DNA of 64,000 nucleotides. It comes from Coenobita brevimanus. Its lineage: Eukaryota > Arthropoda > Malacostraca > Decapoda > Coenobitidae. Positions 47,683-58,900 of this stretch are shown in pieces (positions within the stretch are counted from its first letter, which is position 1; every line of letters starts with the position of its first letter). The position numbers and the translations under genes are program-made. The notes below the pieces were generated by a model. The model had not been told where the DNA came from. It was given only the letters and a program-made list of their open reading frames with translations, and searched no databases. The DNA lies in assembly GCA_032717465.1 (NCBI GenBank), contig CM064658.1:9442242-9506241 (forward strand), written 5' to 3'.

Positions 47683-47950
47683 GACCAAATTTTAACTGGC
47701 CTTGGTGGGATGGTAAATGGTTAGTCAAGAGGTTAACCCATTGTTGTTGAGGACAATATGTCGAAGGTGAAGGTCACATGCAAGATCAGTATAAACAGTT
47801 TTGCTCCGTTTAGACCAAACTTGGTGGACGAGTTTAGGGAAGGGTAAGGATAAACAGCTTAGATTTTGAAAACAAAAAGTCAAAGGTGAAGGCCAGAGGG
47901 AAAGGTTAAAGTTCAGCCCATATGTTTCAGTGTTTCAGTTCATTTATGAA
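47638..47950. repeat. (GT)n and AGGTCA-rich repeat copy
   Basis: (GT)n at 47638-47679 is followed by TTTAGACCAAACTTGGTGGA and GTCAAAGGTGAAGGCC phrases. Confidence 0.8.
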
Positions 47951-47954
47951 GGCT

Positions 47955-49280
47955 TTACCATGCATGCGTGCTTCGGCCTTGGTTGCCTAATGGCTGCTCT
48001 CCACGCTGCCCAGTCTCTAGCGACCCTCTGTTCAGTCCCTTATCCACTTGGTCACACCCTGTGACTTCGTCCTAGGTCTTTTTCGGTCTGCCTCTAGCAT
48101 CCCTACCCACAACGTTCACACCTCTTACCCTCCACACCCAGGTGTCATCCTCCATCCTCTTTCTATGCCCAAATAATCTCAGTCTGCCCCTTCTTTCATT
48201 GCAGCACTAATGCTCGTACACTGAAGTCCCATCCATCCTCTTGACTCTTCATTGACGATCCTTAACCTCCAGGCCTGTCATTTAAGGACACTACACATCC
48301 AGCTAAGCATTATCATCTCTACGGTCAAGCCTACGAATACCCTCTTTTTTACTATCCAGGCCTCACTTCCCTACAGCATTACATCACGAAAATGCGTTGC
48401 ATGTAAGTACCCCTTAGCACGAAGGAGAGCCCTCTCAATGTCACGAGAGGCAGTAGTTTCTTAACTACTGCCAACCACTCCTTACTCAAGCCACAGAGCT
48501 TGTTCCAGCCCTACCTCCAGCACATATATTATGTCCTTCAAATATCAAAATTTCTCCACACTCTCAAGAGACTCTCCTGCGAGGTGAAACCTTTTCCGCC
48601 TCTCTGTCTCAACTTGCTCTCCCCAATACACCACACACACGAAATTAGCATTATTTTCGCAGCTTACTTTATGCACCCACTCTTCACAAACACTGCACAA
48701 AGATGGAGTTACTTCTCACACCCTTGCGGCAGACTACACATGGCTACACTCCCTCTTCTTTAATGGTAACGTCATCAGGCCTAGATATCATTGCACTTTT
48801 GTTTTATCGGCGTTTACTCTCAAACTATTTTACTCCATTCCAACGCTTCACGGCCTAGATCTTTCCTCCGCCACTCCAAGTCATCAGCATACAACAACTC
48901 CCATGTAAGTCCAGTGTCATGTGCTAGAGCTTCAAGCACCATGATAAAAATTAAAGAGCTTAAAACTGACAACTGATGCATGCCAACATATACAGAACAC
49001 TCACCACTCAAACCTCCGTTCACTCTACCTGGGTGCGAGCACCCTCGCATATCGCCAGAACCACTCTAACCATCCACTCATCTAGCCCATTTCCCACGTT
49101 ACCACCTCCTTAAGAACTCTCTCAAATGCCTTTACCAAATTAGCACAAAGTACAGCTGCACTTTCCTTCCTATACTCGTATATCCTGAAGCTGTCAGACA
49201 ATGAATACTGGGTCAGTGGTTCCTTTGTCTGGCATAAACTCAAACTGCATCTCATCATAAGTTGATAAAGTTTGGGCTAA
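47955..49280 (-). mobile_element. Decayed LINE with YADDL motif
   Basis: On the minus strand, 49050-48820 gives VLSSLIFIMVLEALAH, TGLTWELLYADDL, the motif B to C region of a non-LTR RT. Downstream (lower coordinates) short phrases such as those near 48180-48060 give HRKRMEDDTWVWR and GRDARGRPKKT in broken frames, matching LINE C-termini. Many stops and frameshifts. It is a different family from the RTE and jockey copies above. Confidence 0.75.
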
Positions 49281-49284
49281 ATAG

Positions 49285-49640
49285 GTTAAGAAGTCATAAG
49301 TTGACCTTGTCCTGTTACCTCGACCTTTGACCTATTGTTCTGAAACACAATGCGGTTACTCCCCGGCCAACCCTCAACCACTGTACCAAGTTTGGTTAAA
49401 ATCGGACTAAAAATTTTGGTTAAAACTCCTTAAGTTGATTATGCTGGGTCAAAACTTGACCTAGCCCCGTGACCCTCACTTTCGAGCTATTGCTCTGAAA
49501 ACAGTAAGGTTCCTCATGGGCTGTCCCTCAACTGTTACGCCACGTTTGGTTAAAATTCATTAAACTGTTAAAATAGTTTTCTTAACACAGACAGACAGAC
49601 AGGCAGAAAGACCGACAAACACGCCGATCAAAACATACCA
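49285..49640. repeat. AGGTCA-rich dispersed repeat copy
   Basis: Read on the plus strand it shows TGACCTTGTCC, CTCGACCTTTGACCTATTG and AAGTTTGGTTAAAATCGG phrases, ending in an ACAGACAGACAGGCAG tract at about 49587-49605. Confidence 0.8.
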
Positions 49641-50084
49641 CACGCTGTCGCTTGACAAGTCGTTGTTGTAATAATGACGCCCTTGAGCTGAAGGCGTTAG
49701 TATGCAAGAATATCACTGCCACCTCCTCTGCCCTTACATAACGTGACGAAACAGTGGCATGGAGGTAAAAACAAGTGTCAATGAAGTACGGCCAGAGTTT
49801 TTATTTTCTGTTTTTCTATGCGTTCATCTCTTGGTTTGGGCTTAATAGTTTGTTCCCTTAGGTCTAGCAGTCTTCCTATATCACACATACCTTCACATAT
49901 CACCACTTCTGCATTAATACCCCCTGTCCACTTTAAATACATGCTGGGGCTCACTAAATACATGCTACGGTTCACTCACTACAGGTGCCTTATATTACCA
50001 GGAGTGTTTACATATCATGTCAGTGAGTCTTGTGCTGGATAAGTACAGTCTGTTATGGCCATATTTAATTCACCAAAAATGTTC

Positions 50085-50155
50085 TCCGGGCAGCCGAGGA
50101 TCGAACTTACGCCAGACGACCTCTAACCACTGGACCACTACCGCTCTTCACTCTT
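50085..50155 (-). mobile_element. tRNA-derived SINE head
   Basis: Minus strand: GCGGTAGTGGTCCAGTGG, TTAGAGG (box A) and AAGTTCGATCC (box B) about 30 bases later. Not a clean tRNA because acceptor-stem pairing is not evident. Confidence 0.65.
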
Positions 50156-50241
50156 CGATCAGGTCTTTGCTTACACGCAGTACACAAGTATCCTCTTTCC
50201 TATCATGATTTAATACTTCCAGCACAATAAAATATCTTTGG

Positions 50242-50245
<4 letters not shown>

Positions 50246-50318
<73 letters not shown>
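50246..50318. repeat. (TA)n microsatellite
   Basis: About 73 bases of TA. Confidence 0.98.
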
Positions 50319-50319
<1 letters not shown>

Positions 50320-50384
50320 AGGCAGGGATGTTGTTGGAAAAAGGGTAGTGGTGCTAGCTGAGAAAAAATTGCCTATGGTCCCTT

Positions 50385-50600
50385 GACCCATTCAGTCCCA
50401 TGATGTATTTTTTGTTGCAATCAGTTCACCACCAGACAGTTTTGTTTAATTAAAAAAGGAACGCTAGCACTGCACAAGTTAATGAAAGTTGTATCCGACT
50501 CCACCATTGGGAAGAGTCATCCCCAAGCTTATTAAAATCGTCTGAAGATTGCAAGAATGTAATCGAAGGAGACGTGATCATGCTGAAATGATTATCCCTG
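50385..50600. mobile_element. Palindromic MITE, relatively complete
   Basis: From CCATTCAGTCCCATGATG through CACCACCAGACAGTTTTG and, inverted, ATTAAAATCGTCTGAAG to AGACGTGATCATGCTGAAAT. The two ends and the two inner arms are mirror images, about 200 bp overall. A second copy, 50700-50910, lies just beyond. Confidence 0.65.
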
Positions 50601-50999
50601 AAATCCTGTGACGTAATTTACAATGTATTCTTACTATCTGCAGACAATACTGCATAGAATGGCAGAGACTTTTTCCACTGCAGGCGCTGGATATAGCCTT
50701 CATTAACCCCTTCACTACCACAGTTGTGTCCTAAACTGAATACAAGCATCTGGTGGAAGCAAGAGGTAAAAGTACTGTATGGAGGAATTAATGAAGGTTA
50801 CATCGAGCCCTTCCATCAACAAATGTCTCTTAAGTGTCATAAAACTGTGTGGAAATAACAAATACTATAATGGAACGAGATGTCATTACTCTCAAAGGGC
50901 CAAACCGGATGTGTTAATGATTCTAAACCACTCGGCGCCGTCGTGTCGTTACCAATCGATATCATTCAGAGTCGGGAGTTTCAGGGAGTGGGTGACGAT

Positions 51000-51804
51000 A
51001 GAACGGATTAACATAGACTGATAAAGGCGGTGCTGATAACTGGGCAATATACTCGTATACTACTACTTCCTTTCAGTATTGTTTGGTTCACCAGTGTGTT
51101 AGGACTGAGTTAGTGGTGCAAGAACGACGACGTCTTTCGTTTTAGAGTACGTATTATTGTTACTACTACTACTACTACTACTTCGATTATGTATTGTTTA
51201 TTCTTGCTACCACAAAACAATTTATTTTCATGCTTGGGTAGATGCCACTTAATTTTTTTTTAACAATACGGCTCACTCGGTACTCTCAGCTGAACTGAAT
51301 CGTGTGCCGTTAGCTGGATCAGAATACTTGGGTTGCACCGACCATGGCAGGGATGAGGCTATTATCTAACCCTTCCATTTCGATAAGTCTCACCTTAACT
51401 GAATGTTACTGTTAGGAGTTAGTGGGAATAAACTAAGATTATACGTCATCGCTGTAAAGGATTCAAATTTAATGCTGGTGAGATATAATTACCACTGTGA
51501 AATACCAGCGCTAATGAAATGTCAGTGTAACATGATGCGATGCTTCTGTATACCTACTGTGTCATGTGCTAACTTTCCCAAGCACTGTTGTTTCATGAAA
51601 AAAAAAAAAAATACTCTGTTCTTTTTCCTTGAAATATCCACCTGTGATTCGAATAAGTATATACATTACGTGCAGTAGTGTATATGAATATAAGATGCAC
51701 GAAACAAAACAAACTAGAGAAAAGGAAAGTACATTATTACTCAGAAATATTCTCTGTGGCCTTCATGCTAAGTATCACTGCATACACTTTTTTTTCTTTT
51801 TCAG
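51000..51804. other. Upstream region of the membrane-protein gene
   Basis: No promoter element can be proven. The pyrimidine tract ending in TTTTTCAG at 51804 suggests that at least one noncoding exon lies upstream of the coding start. Open frames at 51403-51678 are not recognisable. Confidence 0.4.
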
Positions 51805-51900
51805 CAACAACAATGGCTGCCTTGAGGATGAATACGTGGACACACAAGCAACCATGTCTTATCGCGTCAATTCTGCTGAGCTTGGTGGCGGCAGCACAGT
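51805..51900 (+). CDS. Signal-peptide exon
   Basis: A pyrimidine tract and CAG acceptor precede CAACAACA-ATG. Twenty-nine codons follow, with a hydrophobic core LIASILLSLVAAA and a plausible cleavage after Ala. The donor is CACAGT-GTAAGT, leaving phase 1. An earlier Met in frame is absent. A second Met at codon 6 is possible but has a weaker context. Confidence 0.75.
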
Positions 51901-54028
51901 GTAAGTCACAGGAACGCAAGGCAGAATAAAGATGTATGCTTTGTCTACTATCGAGCTAAAACTGTCCCCTCTCCGTCTTGGATGCTGAGCTGTAACAAGC
52001 TTAACACTGGAACGCAGTATGGTGGTAGTTACGAAAAACTGTGACGGAAACGCTGCATTGCCAAAATATTATCTTATTCTCCCTTGAATTACAGAAATAA
52101 GCTGCAAGTGAAGAAAATCTCAACTTGTTAATGGTATACGAACTACTCGTATAGCTGTTGTTGACGATGATAATTATGGTCGTTTGTACAAGTGAACGCG
52201 AACCTGATGAAATACTGAAATCCTGTCACTTCACCCTGGCGTTCCAAGTTATCTTTTGAGGGTCATGGTGAACGTATGTCTGTGTTGTGAGTGATGTGCT
52301 TAACCTCTTGATTCAGATGATGCTACACAAACGAACTCAGGAAGGATATCTTTTTCTTATGGAGTTAGTTTAGTAATACTCTAACCTCTCTTACTGGAAA
52401 GAGTATCATAGCTGAGTAAAATAGTCTGTAAACAGCAAAAATATAAATATAAATACATCATCGGATAGAAGGGTTGAAGTGAGCACGTTAAGTTAGACGA
52501 GGCGGCTCTACAGTGAGGTTGGAGTGTGTTGTGAGAGTAAGGTGAATGAGGAGAGTAAATATTTTGTGGTATGAAGGCTACACTATGTTGGTGGCAGAGT
52601 GCGTTGTGAGAATGAGCTGCTTGAGAAAGTGTTTTACATCATAGTTGGGGAGAGTGCATTGAGATGAGGTGCTCGGGGTGAGTGTGTTACATTATAGTGA
52701 GGAAGAGTGCGTTGTGAGATAAGGTGCTTGAAGTGAGTGCTACATTATAGCTGGGGAGAGTGCGTTGAGATGAGGTGCTTGAGGAGAGTGTTACATTATA
52801 GTGGGGGAGAGTGCATTGAGAATAAACTGCTTGACGTGGATGTCTTACGGTTTAGTGGACAACAGTGTGTTGTGAGAATAATGTGCTTGATGTGTGTAAT
52901 GTCATAGTGTGGGTGAGTGCGTTGTGAGAATCAGGTGCTTAAGGTAATTGTGTTAAGGTGTGACGAGCAAAACATAACAACCAAAGCATTCTGTCACCTG
53001 TATGTGGTGCGAGTGAGGTAGCTATGGTGAGTATGTTATGGTACGAGGGGACATTTTAGGGAGAAGGCAGAATGAACTGTCTGTCTCTCTGTTTGTGTTG
53101 TGTTTTTATTTTTTGAAACTGAAGTGGAATGGATTGTTTGCTCGTTGTATTTTGTCTTGAGTGGCTTGAGGTGTTTTGTGGTGTGAATTGTTTGTGAGAT
53201 GTATTTGTGTTGTGAGTATAAGGTGTATGAGTGACTATGGTGTATTTTAAGGGGCGGCGTTACAGTGAGGGCAGAACGTGTGTTGTATTTATTTAGCGTG
53301 AGGCAATTATGAGGTAAGTGGGTCAATGTTGTGAGGAGGCTGGATTACAATGAGGGCAGAGAAGATTGTTCGTGATTTGTATTTTCAGTTGTGAGTGAGG
53401 TACAGGAGGTGAGCATCTGTGTTAGTGATGTGAAAGGCTGCAATATAATGAGGGTGAAAGACGTCATCATAGCGATGTGGTTACTAGACACTGTTCTTTT
53501 TCAGGCACAGGATACACGTCCATCACAGCATCGTTATTAGTTTTATATCATCATCATTATCATCATCATCATCCTGAGTCAGTCCACTGCATGGAGAGAT
53601 AAAATGAGAACTTCCTGAATAAGAGGACAGACGAAAGTAGAGGATACATTCACTATGGCCAAAAAGCAAAAAACGTATGTGGACAGGTCACGTTCACTAC
53701 CAAGCTGATAATAAGCTGATAATGAGTGGCAACCCAGACTGACGTGAGAGAGCAGAGAGGGAGTAAGATGGCGAGATAAGCGTCGAAGACTAATAAAAAA
53801 TTAATATTTAGGAGGGGTGTAGTGTTCCGGTGGCTGACCCACCTGCCAGAATGACAACTTAGGCATGGACACTGGTTTAGTCATCAAGGAGTTATTGCAA
53901 GTTGTTTAACTAACACCAGGTAAGGGAGTGGGATTGTCACCTGTCCTACACCACTTCAGCACCATGATCTGTTTTATTACGTTCTTGACACAAGCTGGCG
54001 ATTTACTCAGTGCAACACACACACACAC

Positions 54029-54102
<74 letters not shown>

Positions 54103-54637
54103 GGTTAATTCAGAGGTTTCTCCTGCAACAAGAACGAGAACAACACAAAATCATGTTTCTCTAATTTCCCTGCGTCTTGCGATGCAGGTAAAAACATTTT
54201 ACCGTTGATTTACAAATCCAGGTCACCAGTTCTGGGTTAGCAGAGGAGAGTAACGACGCCTTGCCCAGAGGTTTCGTTATCAGTCTGAAATCAAATCCGG
54301 GGTTTGTCGTTGTAAGTCTGGTGCGCTACTGTTAACAACACATCAACACCAACACAAAGCACTCATTGTGTTTTTTATTACACTAAATTACTGCATCTCT
54401 CTACAGAATAATGGGACGTTATTACAGTAAGAGTACACATCTACATTAACCCCTACAAAAGCTGCATCGTAATAAAACAAAATTGTCTGAGGTGGGCCAG
54501 AATTAAATGTAAGGTTCGCAATTCGTAACCAGAGGGTTTAGGAAAGCAAATGTTGTAATAGTGTGTAATAGGAGACATGGCGATTGATAAGGATAACAGA
54601 AGTGGTTGTCATCATAGTGTGTCATAAGTGCCGAAAC

Positions 54638-54693
<56 letters not shown>

Positions 54694-55415
54694 TTCCATC
54701 CTAAAGCACTCACCCTTAAGCCAAGCTGCTTTTAAAAGTGCCTATCCTTTCCACGATTTTATTACGCAGAGAAGACACCCCCTTGTAAATACGGAGTTAG
54801 AGGCAAATCAACAGTCTTTATTTACTTCTTCAATCCAGCGGGGTACATCTCTCCTATTTTTTTTTTTTCATTAAGTTTGTTCTTTTACCAATAGACTATT
54901 TTATTCATCTGTGGTGGAGGTATTTTACGAACTTGAGGAGATTGTTACAACCTCCAATAACCCTTCACTACAAAATATACAATAACACTTCACTACAATA
55001 GATACAATAACCCTTCACAACAATAGATACAATAACACTTCACTAAAATAGATACAATAAACCTTCACTACAATAGATACAATGACGCTTCACTACAACA
55101 GATACAACAACCCTTCAACTACAATAGATAAGCTGAATAAAATCGTCTGGATATAGCAAAAATAAATGTAAATAATATATCACTGGAGGGGATGGGTTAC
55201 TCTGTTTTTACACTGATGTCTTTGCTACTGCCAGACGATTATGTAAAAACCCCTCTTCGTGTAGGAGTTCACCCCGCCAGAGATTGGAGTATTTTTTCCA
55301 TATTTCAAACTATCAACTTAGAGTAACATAGTAATCAATTGAACTGAATGTTGTAAATGATATCTTGGCTCCGAAACAACTACTTGGCCATATACTCCTG
55401 AAAAGAATAATAAAC

Positions 55416-55479
<64 letters not shown>

Positions 55480-55838
55480 ATTAATGGCTCAATCAACGCT
55501 ACATCCAGATCGAAAAGTCTGTCCTATATCTAGTATAATTATATGGTGGTAGTAGCAATATTAATTTTGTGACGATTTAAGTTATTTCATTATTTTCATC
55601 AACACTATCTCAAAGCGTTTTTAATTCTGGCCATGTGGAGAGGATGGAGAGTGTGAGACTGACGAGGAGAGTGTGAGTGAGGGGGAGGGGGAGAGAGGGA
55701 AGGGGAGACCGAGGATGAGATGGAATAGAAAGTATATGAGAGACGGTGTGAGCTAGGGGAAGGGCAGCGAAATGACAGGGACAAGGTGACATGGAGGCGA
55801 TTTGTTTGTGGACACCCATTACGGGATTAAGGCGTCTG

Positions 55839-55923
<85 letters not shown>

Positions 55924-58900
55924 GGTATATATAGTTTTTAATTTTAGCTGAATGTATTGTAGTGGCAGTGATGTGTCAATTTGATAACGCTGAATCTTTT
56001 TTATATACACCATTCTTCCCAACAGTAACGTGGTCTAGTTCGAGTGCAAATAGTCTCAGGTTGAATAAAATCGCCAATTATATATAAAAATAATTATAAA
56101 ACACGTCATCGTACGGAAGTGGTTCGGCGTAATTATTCGATTAATATTTTAACCCCCAGTACGTATGTTCAGTCGCTAAGTGATGATTGTGGCTTCTCTT
56201 TCTTTCTCTTTTTCATTTTCACTTTCCTTTCGTTTTTTAAAATCACAAAATACCACTAAGGGACTTAAGTTGGTCATCTATCCTTAAATGTACTGAACTA
56301 CGATAGCCTTCCCTTGTTTTCTTGATCCTGTCTCCTTAACTTACATGGAAAAAAAAAAGTGGTGAGACTGAAGAATAATCATGATAATAAACTGCTTTGA
56401 TTTGCAGGTAAAATCTGTGAGAAGCAAGACTTGGAGGTTTGAGCTGTAGATGAGGTGGTAAGAGGTGAGGATGAAGAAAGGTGATGATTACAGGTTTCTT
56501 TGAATTGCAGGTAAAATCTACGAGACGCAGGACTTGGAGGAGGCTTTGACAGTGGATAAGAGGACTGGAATGGTGCAGGTAACGCCCCTGGACCCACGCA
56601 CACGACTGGAGGTGCATCTGGTGGTGGTGGACGCTGCATCAGGGGCGAGAGGGGAAGGGGAGGTGGTGAGGGTGAGGCGGCAGTGGCTGGAAGAAAACAA
56701 AACCCACAACATCACACTCAGGCAGTACATCGACACACAGAGCCGGGTATGACTCTATTACACGGCAGCAACACCCTAGCGCTTCTGTGACTTGCTCTGT
56801 TTGACACTCAGACTTCTGTGAGTCACCCTATTTAACACTCAGGCTTCGGTGACTCTCTTTAACACTCATGCTCCTGTGACTCATTCTGTTAATCATTTAC
56901 TAGTGATTACCCTCTTCCTATGGTGTAACTAATGTCTGCAAATTTAAAAATGTGCTCCATGTCTCTCTGCAGTAGGCTAATTTATTGTTTTAGATATGCT
57001 TTGCCAAGATGATGGTCAGAGTTACATTGTCAAAATATTCTCTTTAATATTTTCTCTACGCCTCTCTAACTGGGTCATTGTGTCATATTTTGTTTCACCG
57101 TCAGACGAGAATATTACCCTGACAAACACAGAAAAACAACTGGTAGGGGAAAAGATGCATGGTTTCCTGTTATGCTTAGAGAATATTGCCCTCGGTCTGG
57201 GGTGTTTTCGTAGACCTTCTTGAGGCTAAACTCTGTGTAGTACTGCTTATTTATACCCATTTTCTGTATTTATATCGTTATTTTCTCTCGGTAACTAAAT
57301 TCGGGTGAATATTAAAGTGAAAAATACGACAGCAGAAAATTACTCAGGATAATAATTAGCTGATATGGAGACTTGTGAAGAAATTGGCTAAAATCCTTTA
57401 TAAACAGCTCTGCTTCTCACATTCCTCATTCTCCCCCCCCCCTCTCTTTCTCTCTCTCCCTCTGAAGGCCTGAATAATATCTCTTCTGCCATTGCATCAT
57501 GGTTTCTGTTCATTCCCTGCAACAGCTCGGTTTTGAACTTGCGTCTTTGCACTTCTCAGTCACCAGCTTTACATTACACTGTGACGCGTTGTGCTTTGTC
57601 ATGTGATCTCCACTGAATTAACTTTTTATTTATAAGTTATGTGTCTACCACACGTGTTGCTCCAATCAGACTACTGTATTTGTTAGTCTGAAATGGCTTT
57701 TAGCAGTCTGAATGGAGAACTTTAAACCGAGCTAGAAAATTCAGAAATCACAGAGCAGAAAACATGGAACATTTTTTCTGACTGTGAGGATGCAGAAGAG
57801 GGACGCAATTCCATCTATCCCATGGACCAGGAGGAAATCAGGGGGTTGTTCCAGAACTGTTTTCCACGGAGATTCAAACTCAGCATGAATCAGCCCTCAT
57901 TTCGATTCCTCTGACCCCAAGGATGACGGATCTGCCTCATCCTGTGAAAAAAAAACAAAAGGATATCAGCAGCGACTCGGGTGCAGGCAGAGTACGTGGG
58001 AACAGGACTAGGCACAATCTGTCCTCCAACCCTCCATGTCTGGCTTGGATTAACGTCTTGCCCGAGCCTCAGTTCAAGGTATCACTCATAACTAGTTGTG
58101 TCTGTAGCGGCCCAGGGATCGCCAAACTTCTGAGACAGTAATTATTAGCTCAGCCTCATCCCAAAGAACCTCTTGATAAGACCACAAATAATGTTCCGTT
58201 CCATCACAGGGTTAAGCTTCTGCTGAGTTAGTTCATCTGTCAGGCCATCTGCTGAACGCTGCTGGATCAAGGACAGTCTTAGGTCCTGGCTCAATTTCAA
58301 GTATTGCCTAACTCTGCTCATCATTCAGGTCCCTTGCAGTAGCCTAGATTCTGAAGTCAGTTGTCGGCTCCGCAAACAGCTGTCTTTTACGTCATTGAAG
58401 CTTGCAACCAAATTCCCCCACCTGGAGTATCCTGACATCCAAGGAACACTTCCCTGCAGAAGCCATCTCTCCAAATACCTGATATACTCACATCACACAC
58501 CACCGCCCATCCCACACACACACTCCTGCCTTGGCTCCTCATATCTGTAATACACTGGGACCCTCCAGCCCTTCCAGTCATACACATACTACTCATATCC
58601 ATTTCATCCACAACCGTAACATACATAAAACGCTATTCGAGTGTCCCATATACTGTGTTCATACAGTGCCTGTCTGTCGCAAGCGGAAATTCCTGTCACT
58701 GTTCATACAGTGCCTGTCTGTCGCAAGCGGAAATGCCTGCCAGGTGATCCCTACCCGCATTTCCATAATTTTATCTACACCCACGGTCTTTGTACCCCAG
58801 TAAATATTATTGGTATCACTGCACAACTAAAGCTACATGTACGCTTTTTCATTATTTCAACAAATAAATCTATCTGATTGCTCTTTCATTGTTTCACCAA

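Noticed and set aside
52500..55135. CRISPR-like appearance of regular repeats
   Set aside because: Units are contiguous minisatellites without unique spacers, in a eukaryotic intron.
57690..58440. Possible gag-like or ORF1 coding remnant
   Set aside because: Several stops and no motif such as a CCHC knuckle; not enough to name a family.
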